DNA of 64,000 nt from Bacteroidales bacterium (GCA_004552615.1 SFNZ01000001.1:14500-78499), one strand, 5' to 3'. Numbered from the stretch's first letter, positions 54,514-63,235 are shown. Notes: generated from the sequence alone by a model not told the origin. A program made the numbers and translations.

Positions 54514-55470
54514 TCAGGCTTCGTTCAAGTTGCGGATTTCTTCCATCGACAGCAGGCCGTTGACGATGGCGTATATCGTGAGGCCGGCGGCTGAATGTAT
54601 CTGAAGCTTGGACGAGATATTGCGCCTGTGAGTGGTCACGGTATGAACCGATATGAACAGTTTGTCCGCTATCTCCTTGGTGGACATTCCCTTGGCAACG
54701 CAGGTTATTATTTCCTTCTCCCTTTCGCTCAGGGATTCCTGCCGCGCATCCCCGTTGCCGGAGCCCGTTTTACTGTCCTGCCCGTCCGGACTTTCACCGG
54801 CCTTCTCCTCGGCAGCCCTCACAGCAGGCACGAAGACATTGTCCTCCACGGAGCAATGTGAGTTGAGATCGTTCTCGCAATTGATGATGTCGAACAGGGC
54901 GGAGTACAGGAGATTGTTCCCGTCCTGGGTGAAATATCTTACGATAATGTTCTTCAACTCCTTGAGCTTCAGGTCAATATGATTGTGCTTCCGGGCGAAA
55001 CCGTCGATGCTGTAGTCTTTTCTCTTCCTGCCGTTGAGCAAGCCCTCCACATATGGGAACACGGTAGTGTCCTCATATTCCATGTGACTCCTGACCTCGG
55101 TGACATATTCGTCGTAGAACTTGATGATGAGAAGGGCGATGTTGTCACCTCCGGAGCAGTCTATCGCCTCGATGAGCCTCCTCCGGATGGTCGGGAGCAT
55201 GAAATCGAGAAAATAGGAATGCGCCTTTTTCAGGTATGAAATGATGGAAGGCAGGGAAATGTCCTCAATACGCCAGTCCCTGCCGCAGATGTAGTTTGCC
55301 ACGGCAAGGAATGTGTCCCGGTCTATCTCCTGTTCGCTGCATACTGCCTCCACTGTTTTCTCCCCGAATCCGAGGGATATCCCGAACCGGTTCATTACCA
55401 ACAGCAGGGCATTGTCACAATCAATGAGCCTCTTCAGTTTGTCTGAAGGGACAAACGGTCTTTCCGGCAT
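54514..55470 (-). CDS. hemerythrin-domain LuxR-type regulator
   Basis: The 318-residue protein joins a hemerythrin-like four-helix domain to a LuxR HTH. Residues 20-70 resemble the DUF542-like start of ScdA/RIC proteins. Candidate di-iron ligands are H84 (AHSYFLDF), H129 and E133 (RSHMEYED), H162/H164 (KHNHID), and H205 with E209/D210 (HCSVEDNVF). A Ser/Gly/Asp-rich linker (223-243) leads to the HTH, LSEREKEIITCVAKG to THRRNISSKL (246-290). A one-component sensor of oxygen, nitric oxide or iron is the natural inference; similar proteins exist in Bacteroidota, but I know no characterised target. Confidence 0.88.
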   Translation of the reverse strand: MPERPFVPSDKLKRLIDCDNALLLVMNRFGISLGFGEKTVEAVCSEQEIDRDTFLAVANYICGRDWRIEDISLPSIISYLKKAHSYFLDFMLPTIRRRLIEAIDCSGGDNIALLIIKFYDEYVTEVRSHMEYEDTTVFPYVEGLLNGRKRKDYSIDGFARKHNHIDLKLKELKNIIVRYFTQDGNNLLYSALFDIINCENDLNSHCSVEDNVFVPAVRAAEEKAGESPDGQDSKTGSGNGDARQESLSEREKEIITCVAKGMSTKEIADKLFISVHTVTTHRRNISSKLQIHSAAGLTIYAIVNGLLSMEEIRNLNEA

Positions 55471-55489
55471 AATAACGTCTCTTTGCCGG

Positions 55490-55519
55490 CAAAATTACTT
55501 AAAAATGCTGACTTTCCAA
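55490..55519 (-). promoter_or_regulatory. promoter of the hemerythrin-LuxR gene
   Basis: On the minus strand a TTG (55517-55519), 19 bases and TAATTTTG (55490-55497) form a good pair. The element overlaps the end of the DUF4886 gene, so the regulator can be transcribed independently of the upstream cluster. Confidence 0.6.
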
Positions 55520-56343
55520 GGGTGCTTTACGGCTTTGTGGGCGGCTGTCCTGCAGGCGGCTGCGGTCTTTTCGTCCACCGTATCAGGCCTGTAGGAATTC
55601 TTCCTGACATTCTTTCCGGATATTGCCTCATACCATGTGCACGCGGCCGTGTATCTGCCGAATGCCAGGTCCAGGTGGTATCCGTCGCGGTTGAACGTAT
55701 CCCCGAGGAACGATGTCCTGCCGTTCTGGATGGCCGTTCCGGAAGGAATCAGTATTTTGATGGAAGGATTGTCCTCCATTGCCTTGCCCACTGCATCGAG
55801 AATCATGGAATACATCTTCATCTGGTCCCTGTCATATTTCGGAAACTCATTGTGGTCAGCATCTTGGGAATATGCCCATGTCATGTGGAACATATATGTG
55901 GGCTCGTAGTCCAATACGCTGTCTATATAGGCGATGAGGTCTTTCAGGAAAGGCTCGTAAGTGTCTGCCAATCCGGAGATTCCGCTTTTCTGCTGAAGCG
56001 AGATGTAGTCCCATTTCTCGTCGAGAAGCCCGTGCAGCATCGGCACTTTTTCGGTGACGGTCCTCTTGCCGTCCACGATTTTCCTGTAGGAATAGGCTTC
56101 TTCCCCGGTCACGGAATTGTTGTAATGCCTTTCCAATGAGCATCCGCCGATGTAGAGATTGCCGATGATCACCTCCGTCCCGTCATCGTGGAAGAGCTCC
56201 CAGAGATTCTGCTCCACTGCGTCGTGGGAGAAACTGTTGCCGATGGCGAGAATCCTGATGACTTTGTCCGGATTTCCTGCGGAAACGAAAATGGAGATGC
56301 AGATGGCTGCAATCGAGAGAATGATTCTTCTTGTCGTGTTCAT
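55495..56343 (-). CDS. DUF4886 secreted SGNH-like protein
   Basis: The 282-residue protein has a signal peptide (cleavage near VSAG). The DUF4886 signature is present: ILAIGNSFSHDAVEQNLWEL near the mature N-terminus supplies a Ser in a GNSFS block, and a late NRDGYHLDLAFGRY supplies an Asp-x-x-His pair. These match the layout of SGNH esterases, so hydrolysis of an ester on a carbohydrate is plausible but not shown. It starts 11 bases after the glycerate kinase gene. Confidence 0.82.
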   Translation of the reverse strand: MNTTRRIILSIAAICISIFVSAGNPDKVIRILAIGNSFSHDAVEQNLWELFHDDGTEVIIGNLYIGGCSLERHYNNSVTGEEAYSYRKIVDGKRTVTEKVPMLHGLLDEKWDYISLQQKSGISGLADTYEPFLKDLIAYIDSVLDYEPTYMFHMTWAYSQDADHNEFPKYDRDQMKMYSMILDAVGKAMEDNPSIKILIPSGTAIQNGRTSFLGDTFNRDGYHLDLAFGRYTAACTWYEAISGKNVRKNSYRPDTVDEKTAAACRTAAHKAVKHPWKVSIFK

Positions 56344-56354
56344 ATAGTTGAATG

Positions 56355-57485
56355 TTATTGTTTATAAATTCCTGTTATTGCTTCCCTTATTGCCCTGCGA
56401 ATGTTGCCGGAGGCCGTTTCCGGCCGCATAGCCTCGCTTTCCGGCATTCCTTCCGGCGTGATGCACAGGCAGGCGCCGAACCCGGCGGCCCTCAGAGTGT
56501 CAATGTCCCTGACCCGTCCCCCGGCTGCGATGCAAGGGATTCCCTGCCCGGTACAATGCTTCAGTACCCCTGCCGGGGCTTTTCCGAGAACTGTCTGCGC
56601 ATCGAGACATCCCTCGCCGGTTATTACGAGGTCGGCCCCGGATATCTTCTCCCGGAATCCGCCCGCATCGAGAATGAGGTCGGCTCCCGGTATCAGCTCT
56701 GCACCGAGAAATGCATGGAGTGCCCCTCCCATGCCTCCTGCAGCTCCAGCTCCCGGCATCATTCCTATGTCCTTTCCGGTGAACCGCCTCACCGCCTCGG
56801 CGAAAGAACTCATCCCTTCGTCAAGTTTTGCGGCACATTCAGGAGACGCTCCTTTTTGGGGCCCGAATACGAAAGATGCACCGTTCGGTCCGCAGAAAGG
56901 TGTGCTTACATCGCACGCCGCCCTGAACGCACATCCAGACAGCAGGGGAGTGACGGAAGATGAGTCGATTACTGCTATTTCGCGGAGTGAACCGCCCATG
57001 CCCGGAACGACATTGCCGGACCAGTCCAAAAACCTGAATCCCAATGCCGACAACATCCCTGTACCTCCGTCGTTCGTGGCGCTTCCTCCCAGTCCCATGA
57101 TGAATCTCCGGCAGCCTCTCCTCAATGCGTCCAATATCATTTCCCCGGTGCCGAATGTGCTGGTCATGAGAGGATTCCGCTCGTTCTCCGGGACCAGGGC
57201 CAGCCCGTTCGCGGAAGACATTCCGATGACGGCAGTATCTCCGGCCACCCCGTAGGCAGCTTTCAGGGGACGCATAAGCGGGTCGTGCACGAGGACTTCC
57301 ACGCTCTCGCCTCCGAGGATTTCCGTGAAGATTTCAGCCGTGCCTTCCCCACCGTCCGCCATGTCGAAACGCAGCACTTCGCAGTCTTCCAGGACATCAT
57401 GAACCCCTTCCGCTACAGCCAGATTGGCTTCGCGGGATGTCAATGACCCCTTGAATGAGTCGCATGCTGCCACGATTTTCTTCAT
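56355..57485 (-). CDS. glycerate kinase
   Basis: The 376-residue enzyme of the GK-I (GarK/GlxK) type phosphorylates D-glycerate to 2- or 3-phosphoglycerate. The start KKIVAACDSFKGSLTSREA is the family signature. The Gly-rich GLGGSATNDGGTGMLSALG loop and the late ITGEGCLDAQTVLGKAP complete the active site. Its start overlaps the fur-like gene stop by four bases, so expression is coupled to the regulator. Confidence 0.93.
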   Translation of the reverse strand: MKKIVAACDSFKGSLTSREANLAVAEGVHDVLEDCEVLRFDMADGGEGTAEIFTEILGGESVEVLVHDPLMRPLKAAYGVAGDTAVIGMSSANGLALVPENERNPLMTSTFGTGEMILDALRRGCRRFIMGLGGSATNDGGTGMLSALGFRFLDWSGNVVPGMGGSLREIAVIDSSSVTPLLSGCAFRAACDVSTPFCGPNGASFVFGPQKGASPECAAKLDEGMSSFAEAVRRFTGKDIGMMPGAGAAGGMGGALHAFLGAELIPGADLILDAGGFREKISGADLVITGEGCLDAQTVLGKAPAGVLKHCTGQGIPCIAAGGRVRDIDTLRAAGFGACLCITPEGMPESEAMRPETASGNIRRAIREAITGIYKQ

Positions 57486-57940
57486 CCGGAATCCCTCCCG
57501 TTCCCGGAACAGGCCGGGCAGATTCCTTTAATGATATATTCCGACTGATGTATCTCGAACCCTTCAGGACATTTCACAGGCGGGATGAGAATACTGTCGA
57601 GGCAATATGTCTTCTGGCATTTTTCGCAATAGAAATGACAATGCAGCTCTTCAGTTCCGCAGTCGTGGTCATTGTGGCATACGCAATATTTCCTCGACCC
57701 GCTGCCGTCGTCAATCTCGTGGATGAGATGCCCCGCTGCGAACACCTCGAGAGTCCTGAATATGCTCGATTTGTCTACTGTCTCCAGGACATCCTCGAGG
57801 TCGTTCAGGCTGAAAGTATCCGAGAACGACTGCATTGCATTGAGAATCAATATCCTGACTGCCGTTGGCCTGATGCCGCGGCTGCTCAGGAGACTCTCGG
57901 ATGAGTTGTCAGGATTGCTGATATGAGGTGTATCTTCCAT
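57482..57940 (-). CDS. Fur-family metalloregulator
   Basis: The 152-residue protein has a winged-helix DNA-binding N-terminal half (RPTAVRILILNAMQSFSDTFSLNDLE, KSSIFRTLEVFAAGHL). The dimerisation domain contains HCHFYCEKCQKTYCL, with the structural zinc Cys pair CEKC and a second pair CPAC near the C-terminus. This resembles the Fur/Zur/PerR set; Zur is an option because of the many Cys and His, but the metal cannot be fixed by eye. It is four-base overlapped with glycerate kinase and follows the DUF1963 gene after nine bases. Confidence 0.88.
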   Translation of the reverse strand: MEDTPHISNPDNSSESLLSSRGIRPTAVRILILNAMQSFSDTFSLNDLEDVLETVDKSSIFRTLEVFAAGHLIHEIDDGSGSRKYCVCHNDHDCGTEELHCHFYCEKCQKTYCLDSILIPPVKCPEGFEIHQSEYIIKGICPACSGNGRDSG

Positions 57941-57949
57941 GTCGGTCCG

Positions 57950-58576
57950 TCAAAGGGAATGCATATATGCGACAGGGCGTTTCAGCAGCCCCTTGGAGAT
58001 GTCGGTCTTCGTGACGAGCAGGTTCAGGTTTCCGCTGTCATAGAATCTTATGTCCGCCGTCTCGTCCTCGTCTATCTGGAGCAGGTTGACCCGGTCCGGA
58101 TACATGTCCCTCACCTCCTCGAAGAAAGGCTGGCCGAGCATTTTGATTCCGTCTTCGAGGTCTCCGCATTCCGAGAAGGAAATCTCCAGAGCCTCATCCG
58201 TGACCGGTTGCTCGTCCTCATCCACCATTATGCAGGACTGGAACGTCTCCATGTTGATGGCCTTGGTGTATTTCACCACGACCGACCCTTTGGGCCATTC
58301 CCCGATTCCGAGATGGACAGGGGAGTCATAGCCGGCGTATTCGTCCACTGCTGCGAAGAAATACAGCATCCCGTCATGGGGCAGGAGCCCCTCAGGGTCG
58401 AGTCCGGCAATGTCCTCGCACCTGATCTGGCAGACGAATGTCAGGGGATAATCCTCCTCCCCGTCCACCTTCATCATCGGATATTCCATATCTGCGGGCA
58501 TGTCAGGGTCGCCCCACCATTTGCTCTCGCAGAAAAGCGGCTTCTGTGTCCGGGACAATGTCAGTCTGATGGCCAT
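57950..58576 (-). CDS. DUF1963 (YwqG-like) protein
   Basis: The 208-residue cytoplasmic protein is an acidic DUF1963 member. Family blocks are SKWWGDPDMPADMEYP (with the conserved Gly-x-Pro near the start), PLTFVCQIRCEDIA, GMLYFFAAVDEYAGYD, and a final DSGNLNLLVTKTDI strand. Function is unknown in the family. It sits between nitroreductase (eight-base gap) and the Fur-like gene, in the same orientation. Confidence 0.82.
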   Translation of the reverse strand: MAIRLTLSRTQKPLFCESKWWGDPDMPADMEYPMMKVDGEEDYPLTFVCQIRCEDIAGLDPEGLLPHDGMLYFFAAVDEYAGYDSPVHLGIGEWPKGSVVVKYTKAINMETFQSCIMVDEDEQPVTDEALEISFSECGDLEDGIKMLGQPFFEEVRDMYPDRVNLLQIDEDETADIRFYDSGNLNLLVTKTDISKGLLKRPVAYMHSL

Positions 58577-58584
58577 AACTGTCT

Positions 58585-59115
58585 TTATTTGATGATTTTA
58601 TAATAATCCTGCTTCCTCGGCAAGGCCTTCGGATTGGCGATTGCCGGATAGCCAAGGGACAATGCCCCTATGCCGATGTAGCCAGCGGGGATTCCGAGTT
58701 CCTCCATCAGGCTCCTGCCTTCAGGTGTGGCGAACATCTCCATTTCCCTGTTGATCCAGCATGAAGCCAGCCCGATGGAATGAGCAGCGAGCATCATCGT
58801 TCCGAGAATCAGCGAGCCGTCCTGGATTGAATTCTTGTTCAGGGACACCTCCGGTGCGAAAACCAGCACGATAGTAGGGGCTCCGTAATACGGATTCTGG
58901 TCAGTCCCCATTATCCCGGCATTCATCCTTACGAGCCTTTCCACAAGCTCCGGATTCTGCACAGCTACGATGAACGGATCCTGCCTGTTCTTCCCGGTAG
59001 GGGCATAAGTCCCTGCCTCCAGCACAGTTACAAGCTCTTCGTCCTTGATCTGCTCCGCCCTGTATTTGCGGATGCTCCGCCTTGTCTTGATGGCGTCCGT
59101 CACTGCATTTGTCAT
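58585..59115 (-). CDS. nitroreductase family protein
   Basis: The FMN-dependent oxidoreductase has 176 residues, starting at the ATG at 59115 right after the predicted promoter; the frame continues upstream through the neighbouring gene, which I reject. The N-terminus TRRSIRKYRAEQIKDEEL supplies the FMN-phosphate arginines, followed by TYAPTGKNRQDPFIV. The central IQDGSLILGTMMLAAHSIGLAS block and the C-terminal LSLGYP complete the fold. The substrate is unknown. Confidence 0.9.
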   Translation of the reverse strand: MTNAVTDAIKTRRSIRKYRAEQIKDEELVTVLEAGTYAPTGKNRQDPFIVAVQNPELVERLVRMNAGIMGTDQNPYYGAPTIVLVFAPEVSLNKNSIQDGSLILGTMMLAAHSIGLASCWINREMEMFATPEGRSLMEELGIPAGYIGIGALSLGYPAIANPKALPRKQDYYKIIK

Positions 59116-59136
59116 GATTTCGGAAATTTTACAATA

Positions 59137-59144
59137 CAAAGATA
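59137..59144 (-). promoter_or_regulatory. predicted -7 box for the nitroreductase cluster
   Basis: On the minus strand this is TATCTTTG, an exact match ending 21 bases before the ATG at 59115. It lies just beyond the PorV-like gene stop at 59153. Confidence 0.55.
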
Positions 59145-59152
59145 ACAATCTT

Positions 59153-60121
59153 TCAGAAACTGTAGCCCATGCCGACTGAGAAGGTGTTGCGGAGAGGGGA
59201 GGATGATGAAGCGACCAGGTAGGCGGCGTCGAGGCGGATGCCGAAGAAACGGATTCCGGCACCGAAGGAGGCAAATGATGCTCCCGGAGCCTTGCCGGAC
59301 ACATTGCGGTAGCCGGCCCTGATGGAAACCAGACCGTTGTAGGTATAGGACAGGCCCAGTGACTCGGCCGCACCGCCCCCGAAATGGCAGTCACCCTCTA
59401 TTGAGGCAAGAAAGTCATGTTTCTCCCCGAAGACATGTCCGTAGGATGCCCCGACGGTGATTGCGGAAGGAATCCTGTATTTCTCCCCGGATGCGGACTT
59501 GACCTTGCTTCCGACATTCCTGGCACCTGCAGTGAACCTGAAATCTTCCAGCTCTGCCATTACGAAAATGTCGGCAGCGAAAACTTTGTGGGAATTGCCT
59601 GCAGCAATCTTCTCGGCGGCGAATTTCAGGTTCATTCCGGCCGAAACGAAATCTGTCAGCCTGTATGACAATCCTGCTCCGATGACCACCTCTGACGGAT
59701 TGAACTTGCCGGTCCTGTCACCCTCGGCAGAAATTATGTCATATCCGTCACCAAGTCCGTATGATACTCCTGCCGACAGTCCGAAACGTCCGAATACCGT
59801 GGCTGCCCCGAAGTCGGTCACTCCCGTGGAAACCCCGTGAGGCTGCCAGGAAGAATAGGATGCGGCCACATCCAGTTTCTTTCCGCTCAGGCAAGTTGCT
59901 GCCGGATTGCCGAAAACCGAGTACGCCGTGGTCTGCCCGGAGGCAATGTCGGCTCCGGCCATGGAAAGGGACAGCGGATCAGTGTTCCTGACAAGAAATG
60001 CCATGGCGTTTCCTTCCGATGCCGTCGGGATTCCGGCTGCCTCCTGCCCTAAAGCAGTCACTGAACAAACGCATGCCGCAAGCAGAATGGCGGCTTTCAT
60101 CAAAATATTGGACATTTTCAT
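59153..60121 (-). CDS. PorV/PorQ-like outer-membrane barrel
   Basis: The protein has 322 residues from the ATG at 60121, which overlaps the subtilase stop (ATGA). A signal peptide ends near VTALGQ. The mature start carries the family-typical AMAFLVRNTDPLSLSMAGADIASG and the FGNPAATCLSGKKLDVAASYSSW block. A FadL-like barrel follows, ending SVGMGYSF. PorV and PorQ are type IX secretion components that handle substrates after outer-membrane passage. Its coupling to a subtilase with a T9SS sorting domain supports that role, possibly as a dedicated partner. The general T9SS genes are not in this window. Confidence 0.82.
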   Translation of the reverse strand: MKMSNILMKAAILLAACVCSVTALGQEAAGIPTASEGNAMAFLVRNTDPLSLSMAGADIASGQTTAYSVFGNPAATCLSGKKLDVAASYSSWQPHGVSTGVTDFGAATVFGRFGLSAGVSYGLGDGYDIISAEGDRTGKFNPSEVVIGAGLSYRLTDFVSAGMNLKFAAEKIAAGNSHKVFAADIFVMAELEDFRFTAGARNVGSKVKSASGEKYRIPSAITVGASYGHVFGEKHDFLASIEGDCHFGGGAAESLGLSYTYNGLVSIRAGYRNVSGKAPGASFASFGAGIRFFGIRLDAAYLVASSSSPLRNTFSVGMGYSF

Positions 60122-62727
60122 AGCTTCACGATATTTCTGACATATTCCTTGCCGCCGGTCTCTATCCTGACAGAGTACCTTCCCGGCGCGCATTCCCTCA
60201 TATCCACGGCCAGCGGCCTGATGCAGCTAACCTCTTCTGAAGCGCTGTATACACTGTTTCCGGCTGAAGTACGTATTGTGACCTTCGCCGTGGCTGCCAT
60301 TCCGGTGCTGATATTCAGATAGTCCCTCACCTGGGAAGGATAGACCAGCACAGGCACGGACGGATCCGGCACTCCCACCTTGAACGACATCGTGCAGGTC
60401 AGGCCACGTGCGTCCGTAGCCTTCACCGTGACATCGCATATCCCGTAGGCGAGACTCGTGCATGTGAGTGTCTGTCCGTCCACTGCCGCATAAATCTTCT
60501 GCTTGTCACTCGAAACAGCCTCGAACACAGGTATTTCCCCGTCAGGGTCGGAAATATATCCGGTCAGGTCTGCAGAGACGGCCTTCCCGGTGTTCTCCAG
60601 TACGAATCCGGCACATTCATTCACCACCTCCGGGGCATGATTCTCAAGGATTGTATACGTGAAATCTTTTGAGCTGGACGCCCCATATTCATCGGTCACG
60701 CTGATATGAGCCGTATATGTGCCCGGCTCTGTCTTGAGACAATCCATTCCGATGGAATATGCGCCTGAGTCCGACTGGACGAGGGCATCTGCGGCTGAAC
60801 CTGCTGTATAACTTACGGTTATTGCATGTCCGTCCGGATCGGTGATGTTTATCGGAATCTCGGTCTTCATGTAAGACTGAAGGGTAAAGTCACCTTCCTG
60901 CCCTAAATATATGACCGGTGGATTGTTGCTCCCGGTCGAAACCTTGACTATGGAGCTTGCCGCAGCATATTTCCCGGAATATGAGCCTGCGCATGCCTTC
61001 AGGTAATAGTCCGAATTGAAATCGAGCCTTTCCACAGTCCTGGAGACCTTCTGCCCGACGTCCTCGCCGAGCGCGAATCCGGCCGTCATGACTCCCTGGC
61101 AATTATCCGGATCCGCAGCAGCCACGGCATCCCGGTCCTTGGAATACAGGACAAGAACCCTCCCGGCAGGTATCCCGCGTTCGTCAGCCGTGACAGTCCA
61201 CTGGAGCTCAATATTGTTGGATATTGCCTTTGCAGAGAGGTCGCTCACAGCCTCCGGCACGAAATCCTCCCCGTAGGAGAATGACCCGTACACGTCGAGG
61301 AGCCCTCCCAGTTCATACGACTCCGGGATAGCGGAAGTGTTGCGCCCGTTCAGCAGACGCTCCTTAAGCATCTCGTTGGTGAATCCCTGACCTCCGAAAT
61401 AAGACACTATCAATGCAGCTGCACCTGACACATGAGGGCAGGCCATTGATGTCCCGGTCATAAGATCATATTTCCCTCCCGGCACTGTGCTGTAAATGTC
61501 AGTGCCCGGTGCGGCCAGGTCCACCCAGCTGCCGTAATTGGAATAAGATGCCCTGGTACCGTCGCTGTTTATTGCGCCTACGGCAATTACTTCGGAATAA
61601 TTTGCCGGTGCAGAATTTGCTATTCCGTCATTGCCCGCCGCGAACACTACAAGGCCTCCTTTCATCGGCGAATCAGGCAGCTGGTTTCCGTCATTGTCAC
61701 ATCCGGCGTATTTTATGAAATAGTCTATCGCGACCTTGTCGGAAGACGTGACACTTGCCCTCAAAGCAGTCTGCAACTCGCTGCCAGTGAGGACTCCGTC
61801 ACCGTTGGAGTCATAGTTGTATCCCCAGCTGTTCTGGCTTATGACGGCCCCGTGGTCAGCTCCCCATTTGATTGCTGCAGGAATGTCTCCCGTTTTGTCG
61901 TAGGATTGGCCGTAGTTCGTGACTGTCTTGAAAATCTGGCAGGAAAGAAGTGTCACACCACGTTTCCCTGCGGCATAGTTACCGCCGGCCACTCCGGCCA
62001 TGCCCTTCGAATTGTTCCCTGCAGCGGCTATGGTCCCGGCCACATGGGTGCCGTGGGACTGCGGATAAATCGCGTTGTTATTGTCCACGAAATTGAAATT
62101 GCCAGCCGTCGCGCAGTTCCAGGACAGGTCCTCATGAGTGAGGTCGATGCCCCCGTCCACCACGGCCACGGTCACGTCGCTGCTGCCTGTCGTGTAATAT
62201 TTCCATACGGGAACGACGTTGATATCGAATCCGGGATGTCCGGTATTGAGCATGTCCCAGGATTCCGCGCCGACATCGTCATGCACTGCCGGGACGGCAC
62301 GCCTGACGGGCTCCACGAGCTCGATTCCCTCGAAGGATCCCAGGTCCGCATCCGCTTTTGTGCGGGAAACATTCTCTTCATATTCAAGTATATACCATCT
62401 GTGAAGGCCCTCCTTCCTGGTCCTAGGCTCGAACTCTCCGGCATAAGGGAAAAGGCGTCTTGCGGATTTCACCCCGAGCCCGGCAAATATATCATTGAGC
62501 CCGTCCGATTTCGTGGTGAGCGTTCCTGAAGCCAACTCCTCCTCTACCATGCCCGAGAGCTCCTCGCTGAGCAGTACGATGGTTTTTCCCGGCACGAAAA
62601 CCCCGGTGTCGCAAGGCTGTGCCTCCTCCTCAGCCCCGGCAGGGACTTCCTCCACCACCGGCAGGGACTCCACCGAACAGGAGGCGATGAAAGCGGCAAA
62701 GACAATAAAGGTCAATAATCTGTTCAT
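60118..62727 (-). CDS. subtilase with T9SS C-terminal sorting domain
   Basis: The 869-residue S8 peptidase has a signal with a lipobox (FIASC, C17). Its catalytic triad is D191 (VAVVDGGID), H225 (SHGTHVAG) and S427 (GTSMACPHVSG), with the oxyanion Asn in FAAGNDG. Inside the catalytic domain, an EF-hand-like loop lies at 306-317 (DSNGDGVLTGSE). Residues 490-790 contain fibronectin and cadherin-like modules. The last 75 residues match a type A T9SS sorting domain (VYPSQVRDYLNI to APGRYSVRIETGGKEYVRNIVKL pattern). A lipobox together with a T9SS domain is unusual. It is translationally coupled to the PorV-like gene. Confidence 0.92.
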   Translation of the reverse strand: MNRLLTFIVFAAFIASCSVESLPVVEEVPAGAEEEAQPCDTGVFVPGKTIVLLSEELSGMVEEELASGTLTTKSDGLNDIFAGLGVKSARRLFPYAGEFEPRTRKEGLHRWYILEYEENVSRTKADADLGSFEGIELVEPVRRAVPAVHDDVGAESWDMLNTGHPGFDINVVPVWKYYTTGSSDVTVAVVDGGIDLTHEDLSWNCATAGNFNFVDNNNAIYPQSHGTHVAGTIAAAGNNSKGMAGVAGGNYAAGKRGVTLLSCQIFKTVTNYGQSYDKTGDIPAAIKWGADHGAVISQNSWGYNYDSNGDGVLTGSELQTALRASVTSSDKVAIDYFIKYAGCDNDGNQLPDSPMKGGLVVFAAGNDGIANSAPANYSEVIAVGAINSDGTRASYSNYGSWVDLAAPGTDIYSTVPGGKYDLMTGTSMACPHVSGAAALIVSYFGGQGFTNEMLKERLLNGRNTSAIPESYELGGLLDVYGSFSYGEDFVPEAVSDLSAKAISNNIELQWTVTADERGIPAGRVLVLYSKDRDAVAAADPDNCQGVMTAGFALGEDVGQKVSRTVERLDFNSDYYLKACAGSYSGKYAAASSIVKVSTGSNNPPVIYLGQEGDFTLQSYMKTEIPINITDPDGHAITVSYTAGSAADALVQSDSGAYSIGMDCLKTEPGTYTAHISVTDEYGASSSKDFTYTILENHAPEVVNECAGFVLENTGKAVSADLTGYISDPDGEIPVFEAVSSDKQKIYAAVDGQTLTCTSLAYGICDVTVKATDARGLTCTMSFKVGVPDPSVPVLVYPSQVRDYLNISTGMAATAKVTIRTSAGNSVYSASEEVSCIRPLAVDMRECAPGRYSVRIETGGKEYVRNIVKL

Positions 62728-62753
62728 ATTAATCTATATAGGACAATTCAGCG

Positions 62754-62761
62754 CAAAGTTA
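62754..62761 (-). promoter_or_regulatory. predicted -7 box for the subtilase-PorV operon
   Basis: On the minus strand this is TAACTTTG, an exact match, with a predicted leader of about 20 bases to the ATG at 62727. A TTGTCCTAT sequence in the leader shares its core with the 16-bp repeat. Confidence 0.55.
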
Positions 62762-63235
62762 AGAAATCTTTTCCCAGTTTCGGAACTATTGCGCAAAATT
62801 GATTGTCAATGCAGTGACGGTTAAAATTCGAAAATTTCAAATAATAGTATATTAATTTTATCGTTTTGCATAATTATCGAAAGGTTGCGTATGTGTCGAA
62901 TTATGATTTGTAACGTTTAAAATTGCGAATTATCGAACATTTTAGTCACTGTTTAACATTTTGTAAAATATTGATTTTGAAAAAATAAAGCCAAGACGCA
63001 TTACAGAACGTAAGAAAAAATGACTGATTTTGAACAAATTTTTTCTAATTAATCGTTAAAAGTATTTCAGTGGGTTAAAAGTTGATTGTTTACAAGGGGT
63101 TGCATTTTAGAATTCTATTTGCGACCTTTGCGATAACTAGTGTCCATAAAACACCGTTTAAAAGTGCGCTGCAAGGATACGGGTGACAATATGATATGAA
63201 TATACCAATAATATGTTAAACTAATGTAAATGCTT
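62762..63235. other. AT-rich intergenic region before the susC-like gene
   Basis: I see no gene in these roughly 470 bases. The region is markedly AT-rich compared with its flanks and has several related blocks (cgtttaaaattgcg near 62910 and cgtttaaaagtgcg near 63155). No exact TAnnTTTG box is placed well for the susC-like gene; the closest is a GACCTTTG at 63123-63130. A long leader with regulation by an upstream activator or sigma/anti-sigma pair is possible. Confidence 0.6.

Noticed and set aside
63123..63130. GACCTTTG as the -7 box of the susC-like gene
   Set aside because: Two mismatches at the conserved TA positions; recorded only as the nearest match.
62762..63235. A tRNA, small protein gene or CRISPR leader in the AT-rich gap
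   Set aside because: No cloverleaf, no array of regular repeats and no open frame with plausible coding composition.
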